From: Comamonadaceae bacterium
GTDB lineage: Bacteria; Pseudomonadota; Gammaproteobacteria; Burkholderiales; Burkholderiaceae_C
Reading direction: 5' to 3'
Assembly: GCA_013298415.1 (NCBI GenBank)
Contig: JAAFHN010000163.1
Location: 1 to 6,276 of the forward strand
Length of the DNA stretch: 6,276 nt
Part shown: positions 1 through 5,241 of the stretch, in pieces
Layout: each line of letters opens with the position of its first letter
How positions within the stretch are numbered: position 1 is the stretch's first letter
The notes under the pieces: generated by a model
What the model was told of the DNA's origin: nothing
What the model saw: only the letters and a program-made list of their open reading frames with translations
Database searches by the model: none
Position numbers and translations under genes: made by a program

Positions 1-233
1 TCCTGCGCTGTGAATTCGCTGCCCTGCCAATCCAAATAAATCTGCTGATTGCCTCGGTTGTGGCAATGCCAAATCACCAAAGAGCCGCCCGATGCGACGT
101 GACCACCCGCTGCATCCCAGCAAAAGTGAAGTGTGTTGGCTGATCGAATCAGCGCGTGAGCGGGCTGGGCGAGCATCAGCGCGGCGATGAGCGTGGCTGC
201 GATGCCTAAAACTTTCCTGAAAAGGGATGACAT
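1..233 (-). CDS. Secreted ricin-type lectin-like protein, C-terminus cut off by window edge
   Basis: Only the first 77 codons plus two bases are inside the window. The ATG at 233 is preceded by AGGA six bases upstream (plus-strand 240-243). Residues 1-27 form a signal peptide: a basic start (FRK), a hydrophobic core and a likely signal peptidase I site after PAHA. The mature part opens with LIRSAN, then FCWDAAGG and IWHCHNRGNQQIYLDW, the pattern of a beta-trefoil (ricin B / CBM13-like) repeat with paired cysteines at 38 and 57. It aligns without gaps to the gene just upstream at 297-827, sharing AHALIRSA and WHCHNRGNQQI at the same residue numbers, so the two are tandem paralogues. The QxW tryptophan is Tyr66 here, whereas the paralogue keeps Trp66. 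The product is probably exported to the periplasm or outside. The ligand is unknown, and sugar binding is inferred only from the fold signature. The two genes are 63 bases apart and probably co-transcribed. Confidence 0.72.
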   Translation of the reverse strand, partial: MSSLFRKVLGIAATLIAALMLAQPAHALIRSANTLHFCWDAAGGHVASGGSLVIWHCHNRGNQQIYLDWQGSEFTAQ

Positions 234-296
234 GATTTTTCCTGTTGATTGCTGAGATTCAGGGGAGAGTCGGAGCTAGCGTTCGCGCGGCGGGTG

Positions 297-827
297 TCAC
301 TGCTCAACAAACCAGTACTGAAGCACATCGCCCCTGAGGCCGCCTTTGCGGCACTCGCTCATGAAAACCCGATCCCCAGGGATGATGTGGGAAAACTCGC
401 TATTGACGGTACTCATCGCGCAGCGCGAGTTGTCGCCCACTCCGCCTACTTGTTGGATGGTGTAGCGGTTGCCGCCGAAGGAGCGTGTCAAGGCCTGCTG
501 GCATTGGGTGCCGTCACGCACCTCCAGACTGGCTGCGTCCACGCAGTGGTTGCTGCCTGCAAAGCGAATCACCGCATGGCGATAGGTGTTGCCATCGTTG
601 GCTTGAAAGTGATCGCCTTTGAAGTCAAGCCAAATCTGTTGGTTGCCCCGGTTATGGCAGTGCCACAGAATGATCTTGGCGCCGTTCCTCACCGTGCCGC
701 CTTCTGCGTCCCAGCAATGGCTTGCTGAGTGTGCCGAGCGAATCAGCGCGTGCGCAGAAGGTGTGATGCCTAAAGTGCCGAGAAGCAGGCCGATGGCCAG
801 CAGCAGTGTTTTGACGATGGATGCCAT
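297..827 (-). CDS. Secreted ricin-type beta-trefoil lectin-like protein
   Basis: A complete 176-residue protein. The ATG at 827 has a good GAGGA ribosome site six bases upstream (plus-strand 834-838). Residues 1-27 are a signal peptide ending in PSAHA, giving a mature domain of about 149 residues, close to one beta-trefoil. Repeat signatures are visible: CWDAEGGTVRNG...LWHCHNRGNQQIW at 38-66, a second at about 92-110 (NHCVDAASLEVRDGTQC), and a third ending QYW at 170-172. Q64-I-W66 and Q170-Y-W172 are QxW motifs typical of R-type lectins. Six cysteines (38, 57, 95, 109, 136, 159) suggest disulfides in an oxidising compartment. No catalytic domain is attached, so it may be a stand-alone carbohydrate-binding or structural secreted protein; the ligand cannot be told from sequence. 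It lies 164 bases beyond modC on the same strand and just upstream of its paralogue at 1-233. Confidence 0.8.
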   Translation of the reverse strand: MASIVKTLLLAIGLLLGTLGITPSAHALIRSAHSASHCWDAEGGTVRNGAKIILWHCHNRGNQQIWLDFKGDHFQANDGNTYRHAVIRFAGSNHCVDAASLEVRDGTQCQQALTRSFGGNRYTIQQVGGVGDNSRCAMSTVNSEFSHIIPGDRVFMSECRKGGLRGDVLQYWFVEQ

Positions 828-991
828 GATGAGTCCTCAAGGATGTGGGGTTGGAGCGCCTCGCCGCAGCGAAAATCTTTCAGCGGTGCACGTGAGCAAC
901 TTTAGGCCTGGATGCGGGCCTCTGCATCCCCTCGTTGGACCATCCCATCTGAACGCGGCAAGCTCCATTTGCGCGCGAGAGCGCGCCGCAC
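828..991. other. Intergenic region between modC and the lectin pair
   Basis: This stretch of 164 bases separates the modC stop from the start of the lectin gene at 827. It contains one inverted repeat, GGATGC (910-915) with GCATCC (924-929) around an 8-base loop, and a GC-only hairpin at 971-986 listed separately. A promoter for the lectin genes would have to lie here on the minus strand. The best -35-like element I can read, TTGCTC, is a poor match, so I do not place one. No open frame in it looks like a gene. Confidence 0.5.
971..986 (-). terminator. GC-rich hairpin just after modC, possible end of the mod transcript
   Basis: GCGCGC (971-976), loop GAGA, GCGCGC (981-986) forms a perfect six-pair stem 6 to 21 bases beyond the modC stop codon. 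No T-run follows on the minus strand (it continues AAATGG), so this is not a canonical intrinsic terminator. It may be a 3'-end stabilising hairpin or take part in factor-dependent termination. A chance pairing of alternating GC is also possible. Confidence 0.3.
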
Positions 992-2071
992 TCAGAGCAC
1001 CGCGACAGCCTTGATTGCCAGCCAAACGGGTTGGCCGGAGGCAAGCTTCAGCTGCGCTGCTGCCCGGGATGTGATTTGCGCGCTCAGCGCCGTGCCGCCA
1101 CTCTCCAGGCCCACCACGCAGTAAGTCGGATCAGAGCCGATTTCAAGGCTCGCCACCTGGGCTGGCATCTGGTTTTGCATGCTGCTCTGCGGCCAAGGCG
1201 AAAGCGCCACGCTCACATCGCGAGCGAGTATGCGCAAGCGCAGCTTTTGGCCGATGGCATAGCGCGCATCGCGAATCCAAAAGCAAGGTGCTGAGGCGTG
1301 CTCAGACACGGCCTGCACCTGGGCCAGATGCCAGGTGTCGTCTTTCTCCACCACACGGGCTTCGACCACGCTGCTGGCCGCATTGGCAAGCGCTGTGTGG
1401 CCCTGCAAACGCGGCAGCAACTCAGCCAAGCTTCCTTGTGCCTTTACGCGGCCAGCTTCAAGCACGATCACGTGGTCTGCCAAGCGCGTGAGCTCGTCGA
1501 TGGCATGCGTCACGTAGAGCATCGGGATTTTCAATTCGTCCCGCAGCTTTTCCAGCCAGGGCATCACTTCAGCTTTGCGCGCAGCATCCAGCGCTGCAAG
1601 TGGCTCGTCGAGCAAGAGCAGCTTAGGCTTCGTTGCTAAAGCGCGTGCAATCGCCACGCGCTGGCGCTCGCCGCCAGAGAGGCCTTGCACCTTGCGATCC
1701 AGGAGATGTTCGATGCCGAGGAGCGAGAGCAGCGGCGCGAGGCTTGCTGCATCAGTGCCCGCACGCTTCATGCCGAAGGCCAAGTTGCCGCGCACGTCCA
1801 AGTGTTCAAACAGGCTTGCCTCTTGGAAAACATAGCCCAGCGGTCGCTTGTGAGTGGGCAGCCAAAGCGGTGGAGAGGGACTCTGCCAGGTTTGACCCGC
1901 CACCTCGACGAAACCGCCCGGTGCCCGCTCCAAACCCGCCACACAGCGCAAAAACGTGGTTTTGCCCGAGCCAGACTCGCCAAACAAAGCTGTGATGCCG
2001 AGGTCTGGCCAACACACATTGGCGTCCAGCGTGAAGCCTGAGCGCTCAAGTTTGATTTGTGCGCGGCTCAT
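992..2071 (-). CDS. modC: ModC, ATPase of the molybdate ABC importer
   Basis: A 359-residue cytoplasmic ATPase that drives molybdate import by ModABC. The nucleotide-binding domain is complete: Walker A GESGSGKTT (31-39), Q-loop Gln83 in YVFQEASLF, signature LSGGERQR (131-138), Walker B LLLLDEP (151-157), D-loop ALD and switch His189 in YVTHA. Residues from about 298 to the end form a Mop/TOBE domain (AQVASLEIG, then SGQPVWLAIKAVAVL), which binds oxyanion in ModC and separates it from sulfate or phosphate ATPases. Length matches the family (about 350). The reading frame stays open upstream to 2353, but the start at 2071 is right: the protein begins with the usual ModC N-terminus, and its ATG overlaps the modB stop as ATGA, suggesting translational coupling. 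It is last in the operon modA-modB-modC. No defect is seen. A tungstate preference cannot be excluded from sequence. Confidence 0.95.
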   Translation of the reverse strand: MSRAQIKLERSGFTLDANVCWPDLGITALFGESGSGKTTFLRCVAGLERAPGGFVEVAGQTWQSPSPPLWLPTHKRPLGYVFQEASLFEHLDVRGNLAFGMKRAGTDAASLAPLLSLLGIEHLLDRKVQGLSGGERQRVAIARALATKPKLLLLDEPLAALDAARKAEVMPWLEKLRDELKIPMLYVTHAIDELTRLADHVIVLEAGRVKAQGSLAELLPRLQGHTALANAASSVVEARVVEKDDTWHLAQVQAVSEHASAPCFWIRDARYAIGQKLRLRILARDVSVALSPWPQSSMQNQMPAQVASLEIGSDPTYCVVGLESGGTALSAQITSRAAAQLKLASGQPVWLAIKAVAVL

Positions 2072-2763
2072 GTCGCAACACGGTCGGTTTGCCGCTTGGC
2101 CCGTGCCAAAAGCATCAGCACGGTCAGCGAAAACACCACCAAGCCCGCAGCCAGCGCATGCACCTGCGCAAATTCGCCCGCCTCCACCAAACCGTAAATG
2201 TGGGTTGACACGACCCGCGTTTCGCCAGGGATGTTGCCGCCGATCATCAGCACCACCCCGAATTCGCCCACGGTGTGGGCAAAGCACAGGATCGCTGCGG
2301 TGACCAAGCCGCCGCGCGCCAGCGGCAAAGCCACGTGCCAAAACGCATCCCAAGGCGATGCGCGCAGGGTGGCCGCCACCTCCATTGGGCGTGGCCCCAT
2401 GCGCTCAAAAGCGTGCTCCATCGGCTGCACCGCAAAGGGCAAGCTGAACACGATGGAGCCCAGCACCAAGCCCGTGAAACTGAAGCTGAACACGCCTACG
2501 CCCAGCGATTGGGTGAGCTGGCCCAGCCAGCCTTGCGGCCCCATCAGCACCAGCAAGTAAAAGCCCAGCACCGTGGGTGGCAGCACCAGAGGCAGCGCAA
2601 CGGCGGCGCTCACCCAAGCGCGAAAGCGCGAGCGCGTGTGGGCCAGCCACCAAGCCAGTGGCGTGGCCAGCACCAAGAGGCAGAGCGTGGTGATGGTCGC
2701 CAGCTTGAGCGTGAGCCAAATCGCTTGGCCCGCTTCGTAGGTGAACACGGCCTGCGCGCTCAT
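2068..2763 (-). CDS. modB: ModB, inner-membrane permease of the molybdate ABC importer
   Basis: A 231-residue permease that would form the homodimeric membrane channel of ModABC. About five hydrophobic segments are visible, near residues 15-40, 50-74, 91-113, 152-175 and 199-222. Between the third and fourth lies the EAA loop (EVAATLRASPWDAFWHVALP, 128-147), which docks onto ModC. LPLVLPPTVLGFYLL (57-71) and VGEFGVVLMIGGNIPGET (165-182) are highly characteristic of ModB. The frame is open further upstream to 2814, which would add 17 residues reading back over modA. I choose the ATG at 2763 because it overlaps the modA stop as ATGA and gives the normal family N-terminus. The stop at 2068-2070 likewise overlaps the modC start. 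Confidence 0.95.
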   Translation of the reverse strand: MSAQAVFTYEAGQAIWLTLKLATITTLCLLVLATPLAWWLAHTRSRFRAWVSAAVALPLVLPPTVLGFYLLVLMGPQGWLGQLTQSLGVGVFSFSFTGLVLGSIVFSLPFAVQPMEHAFERMGPRPMEVAATLRASPWDAFWHVALPLARGGLVTAAILCFAHTVGEFGVVLMIGGNIPGETRVVSTHIYGLVEAGEFAQVHALAAGLVVFSLTVLMLLARAKRQTDRVAT

Positions 2764-3536
2764 GTGTAGCCAAACTTGCGCATCACTGAGCGCGCAGGCT
2801 CGGTGAGCAGCCAAGCGTGCAAGGCCAGTGCTGCGGGCTGGGCGGCTGCGGCGCTCAGCAACACCATGCCTTGCTCAATCGGCGCGTGAAGCTCGGCGGG
2901 CACGAGCCAAGACGATCGTTTGGGCGCATCGGCCTTGCCCTTGATCTGCGAAAGCGCAACGAAGCCGAGCTGAACATTGCCGCTCAGCACCTGTTGCATC
3001 ACTTGGGCCACGCTTTCGGCCCGCACGATGCGGCTTTGCATTGCGGAGTGCAGACCCAAGGCGCGCAGGGTTTGCTCGGCCGCAAGGCCATATGGCGCGA
3101 CTTTGGGGTTGGCGATCGACAGGCGCTGAAAGCGCTGGCTGCGAAGCACTTCGCCCTTTGAGTCCACCAGGGCAGCGTCGCTGCCGAAGAGCACCAATCG
3201 CCCTGTGGCATACGTGCGCCGAGTGGCAGCGAGCGCGAGGCCTTCACGCACCAGCCGCTGCGGCGTGGCAGTGTCTGCGGCCAAGAGCAAATCGAAGGGC
3301 GCGCCCTGGGTGAGCTGCGCGTAAAACTTGCCAGTTGAGCCATAGGCGGCCAGCACCCTGTGGCCGGTTTCGCGTTCAAACCAGGCGGCCAGCTCGCGCA
3401 TCGTGGCTGCGAAATTCGCGGCCACCGCCACACGAACTGTTTGCCCGTTCGCCGCCGCCTCTGTGCCCAGCCAAGCAGATGCGGCCAGCCCGCAAGCGGC
3501 TTTCAATGCACTGCGGCGATGGCAAAGGTGTGGCAT
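2760..3536 (-). CDS. modA: ModA, periplasmic molybdate-binding protein
   Basis: A 258-residue solute-binding protein that captures molybdate (or tungstate) in the periplasm and delivers it to ModBC. The N-terminus is a signal peptide: HRRSALK at 6-12, an Ala/Gly-rich weakly hydrophobic core, and a likely cleavage near TEAAA (residues 25-29). The twin arginine and modest hydrophobicity make it Tat-like. There is no lipobox cysteine at the right place. Ligand-site segments of the family follow in order: VAVAANF (37-42), AYGSTGKFYAQL (64-75, Ser67 a likely oxyanion contact), PFDLLLAAD (80-88), ANPKVAPYGLAAEQTL (142-157) and GNVQLGFVALSQI (186-198). The AANF form resembles the Azotobacter-type rather than the E. 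coli-type ModA. The frame runs open back to 4007, but that extension overlaps the divergent hydrolase and has no recognisable domain. The ATG at 3536 starts the signal peptide, though no clear ribosome site precedes it. It is the first gene of the operon and overlaps modB by four bases. Confidence 0.94.
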   Translation of the reverse strand: MPHLCHRRSALKAACGLAASAWLGTEAAANGQTVRVAVAANFAATMRELAAWFERETGHRVLAAYGSTGKFYAQLTQGAPFDLLLAADTATPQRLVREGLALAATRRTYATGRLVLFGSDAALVDSKGEVLRSQRFQRLSIANPKVAPYGLAAEQTLRALGLHSAMQSRIVRAESVAQVMQQVLSGNVQLGFVALSQIKGKADAPKRSSWLVPAELHAPIEQGMVLLSAAAAQPAALALHAWLLTEPARSVMRKFGYT

Positions 3537-3601
3537 GACAGCAAGTGTAGGCCGCAGAAAGCGCAGGCATGAGCTCGGCAAACCGCTGTAAGCACAGTCC
3601 C

Positions 3602-3714
3602 GGCTGCGCGTAGAAACCCGGGGTTTTGTCTCGGTAGAGACTGCAAAACCTGTAGCAGACTCTAAAGCCGATAAAACGCAGAAGCTGACACCGGCGCAGC
3701 CCAATTGCTGCGCC
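3602..3714 (-). promoter_or_regulatory. Structured leader candidate upstream of modA with competing helices
   Basis: Pairings are given in plus coordinates but would act in the minus-strand modA transcript. (a) GGCGCAGC 3693-3700 with GCTGCGCC 3707-3714: perfect eight pairs around a six-base loop. (b) 3694-3701 with 3602-3609: perfect eight pairs that enclose 84 bases and reuse one arm of (a). (c) 3635-3644 with 3655-3664: nine of ten pairs around a ten-base loop. (d) 3622-3632 with 3637-3640 plus 3644-3650: eleven pairs, a GGTA loop and a three-base bulge. It shares bases with (c). (e) AAACC 3614-3618 with GGTTT 3622-3626. Helices (a)/(b) and (c)/(d) are mutually exclusive, as in attenuators and riboswitches. 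Molybdate transport genes are known hosts of molybdenum-cofactor (Moco) riboswitches, but I cannot match this to that consensus. Chance pairing in GC-rich DNA is a real alternative. Confidence 0.35.
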
Positions 3715-3785
3715 ACAATGCGCGGCAGTCCGATACCCAAAAATGCGGTAGCAGCTCGGTCGCCCCACGATATCCCTAACGACAC

Positions 3786-3789
3786 AAGG
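3786..3789 (+). promoter_or_regulatory. Ribosome binding site deciding the hydrolase start
   Basis: AAGG lies six bases before the ATG at 3796. The alternative in-frame ATG at 3718 has no purine-rich site before it and would start just beside the 3693-3714 inverted repeat. The ATG at 3802 is 12 bases away, less favourable. Confidence 0.55.
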
Positions 3790-3795
3790 CATTCG

Positions 3796-4602
3796 ATGCT
3801 CATGAGCACCCGCAACCAAGCCCCAGCTGATTTGAGCGACCTGGGGCCACCAAACGCGCTGTTGTTGGCGATGGAGCTGAGGGGGTTTTGGGAATTCGGT
3901 GCCGTGCTGCCAACCTGGCCGCTTTTGCAACGCGCACCGCGTGGCGACGGGCATGCAGTGATCGTGTTCCCCGGCCTGAGTGCCAACGACGCATCCACCG
4001 CGCCCATTCGCGGCTACCTGAGCAGTTTGGGCTACCAAACTGAAGGCTGGGGCCAGGGCTTGAACTTTGGCCCGCGCGCGGGCGTGCTCGATGCCGCCAG
4101 GGCGAAGGTGCAAGCCGCTTTCGCGCGCACCGGCAAACCCGTGAGCCTGGTGGGCTGGAGCTTAGGCGGCATCTACGCCCGGGAGCTTGCCAAAGAATTG
4201 CCAGAACTCGTGCGCTGCGTGATCACGCTCGGCACACCGTTTTCCGGCCCCCCGAAATCTACCAACGCTTGGCGGCTTTATGAGCTGGTGAGCCAGCGCA
4301 ACGTGGAGCGTGAGCGGCAAAGCTTTGACTTGCCAGTGGCACCACCCGTGCCCACCACGTCGATTTACTCCAAAACCGACGGCATCGTGGCTTGGCAAGG
4401 CAGCATCCAAGCCCGCGCCACTGGCCACGCGCAAACGGAAAACGTGGAAGTCGTGGCCAGCCATTTCGGCATTGGCCTGAACCCAAGCGCGTGGTGGGCG
4501 GTGGCTGATCGCTTGGCTCAGCCGCCGGGTGATTGGCAGCCTTTTGAAGCGCCCAAGATGCTCGGGCTGCAGGGCCTGGTGTTTCCGAAGCCTGCTGGGT
4601 AG
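3796..4602 (+). CDS. Alpha/beta hydrolase, esterase/lipase-like, substrate unknown
   Basis: A 268-residue protein from the start chosen by the AAGG site; an in-frame ATG at 3718 would add 26 residues of no recognisable character. The alpha/beta hydrolase core is clear: strand plus oxyanion loop AVIVFPGLSANDAST (54-68), YLSSLGYQTEGWGQGLN (74-90), nucleophile elbow LVGWSLGG (118-125, Ser122), TLGTPFSG (144-151), acid SIYSKTDGIV (Asp195) and base VVASHFGIGLNP (His223). The full catalytic set is therefore present. The PG...STAPIRGYLSSLGY...GWGQGLN pattern is shared with a proteobacterial group of lipase/esterase-like proteins of unassigned substrate. No signal peptide is seen, so it is probably cytoplasmic. 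It is transcribed away from modA and ends at a terminator at 4614-4634, so it is likely monocistronic. Nothing in it points to a molybdenum-related role. Confidence 0.85.
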   Translation: MLMSTRNQAPADLSDLGPPNALLLAMELRGFWEFGAVLPTWPLLQRAPRGDGHAVIVFPGLSANDASTAPIRGYLSSLGYQTEGWGQGLNFGPRAGVLDAARAKVQAAFARTGKPVSLVGWSLGGIYARELAKELPELVRCVITLGTPFSGPPKSTNAWRLYELVSQRNVERERQSFDLPVAPPVPTTSIYSKTDGIVAWQGSIQARATGHAQTENVEVVASHFGIGLNPSAWWAVADRLAQPPGDWQPFEAPKMLGLQGLVFPKPAG

Positions 4603-4613
4603 GTGGTTTTGAG

Positions 4614-4634
4614 GGCTCTTTTGAGCCAATTTTT
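4614..4634 (+). terminator. Intrinsic terminator of the hydrolase gene
   Basis: GGCTC (4614-4618), loop TTTT, GAGCC (4623-4627), then AATTTTT (4628-4634), starting 12 bases after the hydrolase stop. This is a short but proper stem followed by a T-run on the plus strand. It is also the left end of the 84-base repeat listed next. Confidence 0.65.
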
Positions 4635-4697
4635 ACTCAAATCAGCTCACTGTCCTCGTATTCATTGCATGTAATGCTACATAAAAGGTAGCGTTAA
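4614..4697. repeat. Intergenic dispersed repeat, copy 1
   Basis: This is one of two copies that align without a gap over 84 bases (offset exactly 1528; about 49 of 84 identical by hand count). Best conserved are GGCT at the left end, TCACTGTCC (4647-4655), GCAT (4667-4670), ATGCTAC (4674-4680) and TAGC (4689-4692). The right end folds as AATGCTAC (4673-4680) with GTAGCGTT (4688-4695), seven Watson-Crick pairs and one G-T, loop ATAAAAG. The copy fills nearly the whole gap between the convergent hydrolase and Lrp/AsnC genes, and the TAA stop of the latter falls in its last arm. It is non-coding on both strands. Confidence 0.7.
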
Positions 4698-5176
4698 CTC
4701 GCCACCTGCGCCCGCATGGGGCGGCCCTCAAACGGCGTGCTCAGCACCACGGTGGTGGTGGTGCGGGCCACACCTTCAATGCCTTTGATTTGGTAAAGCA
4801 CCGCTTCCAGCGCCTTCGCGTGCGGCGTGCGCACCTTGGCGATGAAGTCGTATTCGCCTGCCACGCTGTGCAGCTCCAGCAGCGCGGGCAACTCGGCCAA
4901 GCGTGCGGCCACGTCCTGGCACGCCTGGGCGCGCTCGCTGCGAATCGCCACGAAGGCGGTGAAATGCAGCCCCAGCTTTTCAGGGTTCACGGCAAGGCTG
5001 AAGCGCTCAATCACGCCGCGCTCGATGAGCTTTTTCACGCGCTCGTGCACAGCAGCCGTAGAAAGCCCCACCTCTGCGCCCACATCGCCGTAAGAACGTC
5101 GGCTGTCCATCGCCAGAGCCGACAAAATTTTGGCGTCCATCGCATCGGGCAGGAAGAATTCTGGAGAAGATGGCAT
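4694..5176 (-). CDS. Lrp/AsnC-family transcriptional regulator
   Basis: A 160-residue DNA-binding regulator of normal family length. Residues 13-60 are the winged helix-turn-helix: MDAKILSALAMDSRRSYGDV, then GLSTAAVHERVKKLIERGVI, the typical AsnC recognition helix. Residues from about 70 to 150 are the RAM ligand-binding and oligomerisation domain, with the diagnostic SVAGEYDFIAKVRT (104-117) and IKGIEGVARTTTTVVLST. The start at 5176 is supported by AAGG five bases upstream (5182-5185); the internal Met13 at 5140 has none. Family members form dimers to octamers and respond to amino acids or similar effectors. The divergent EamA exporter gene 65 bases away is the likely target, along with the regulator's own promoter. 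The effector cannot be read from sequence. The stop codon overlaps the end of repeat copy 1. Confidence 0.93.
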   Translation of the reverse strand: MPSSPEFFLPDAMDAKILSALAMDSRRSYGDVGAEVGLSTAAVHERVKKLIERGVIERFSLAVNPEKLGLHFTAFVAIRSERAQACQDVAARLAELPALLELHSVAGEYDFIAKVRTPHAKALEAVLYQIKGIEGVARTTTTVVLSTPFEGRPMRAQVAS

Positions 5177-5181
5177 TTTCG

Positions 5182-5185
5182 CCTT
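5182..5185 (-). promoter_or_regulatory. Ribosome binding site of the Lrp/AsnC gene
   Basis: The minus-strand sequence AAGG lies five bases before the ATG at 5176 and supports that start over the internal Met13 codon. Confidence 0.6.
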
Positions 5186-5194
5186 ACAATTTTC

Positions 5195-5222
5195 TTGGCA
5201 ACTATTGTTTTTGCCAGATTAT
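5195..5222 (+). promoter_or_regulatory. Candidate promoter of the EamA exporter gene
   Basis: TTGGCA (5195-5200, five of six matches to the sigma-70 -35 box) is followed after 16 bases by GATTAT (5217-5222, four of six matches to the -10 box). Transcription would begin near 5229, leaving a very short leader before the ATG at 5242, which has no ribosome site. The region is clearly more AT-rich than its surroundings. Confidence 0.4.
5196..5216. promoter_or_regulatory. Candidate operator between the Lrp/AsnC and EamA genes
   Basis: TGGCAA (5196-5201) and TTGCCA (5211-5216) form a perfect inverted repeat with nine bases between arms. A third half-site TGCCAA lies at 5243-5248, on the EamA start codon. 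The inverted repeat overlaps the proposed -35 box and spacer of the exporter promoter, a place where a bound regulator would affect both divergent genes. It does not closely match the E. coli Lrp consensus. That the divergent regulator binds here is an inference. Confidence 0.35.
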
Positions 5223-5241
5223 CTACGAACGTTTCCTAAAT

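Larger units (their letters stand above)
3537..3795. promoter_or_regulatory. Divergent intergenic region, modA (minus) and hydrolase (plus)
   Basis: These 259 bases must hold promoters for modA on one side and probably the hydrolase on the other. I see no clean -35/-10 pair on either strand. I also see no convincing ModE operator; the closest is CGTTAGGGATATCG on the minus strand at about 3768-3781, which is not a proper palindrome. Its middle part, 3602-3714, is rich in inverted repeats and is listed separately. Confidence 0.55.

Noticed and set aside
249..728. 159-codon plus-strand frame opposite the lectin gene
   Set aside because: The minus strand has a signal peptide, paired cysteines, QxW motifs and a ribosome site, and a paralogue next to it. 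The plus frame has none of these.
992..2353. modC frame open 94 codons further upstream, inside modB
   Set aside because: The extension is an out-of-frame reading of modB. The family N-terminus and the ATGA overlap place the start at 2071.
3768..3781. Possible ModE operator half (CGTTAGGGATATCG on the minus strand)
   Set aside because: It lacks the inverted TATA-type half-sites and spacing of ModE boxes. No ModE gene is in the window to support it.
2760..4007. Long open frame extending modA upstream by 157 codons
   Set aside because: The extra part has no domain, overlaps the divergent hydrolase gene and precedes a clear signal peptide at 3536. Open antisense frames are common in GC-rich DNA.
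3376..4113. 245-codon minus-strand open frame across the modA start and hydrolase start
   Set aside because: It has no recognisable motif, is rich in Arg, Ala and His as shadow frames are, and overlaps two real genes.
4184..4196. Lipase-operon or PHA-related role for the hydrolase
   Set aside because: The nucleophile elbow and catalytic residues only establish the fold. No lipase foldase, PHA synthase or phasin gene is nearby.
4740..4765. Run of GGTGGTGGTGG triplets
   Set aside because: It encodes the Thr-Thr-Thr-Thr-Val-Val stretch that is conserved in Lrp/AsnC RAM domains, so it is ordinary coding sequence.
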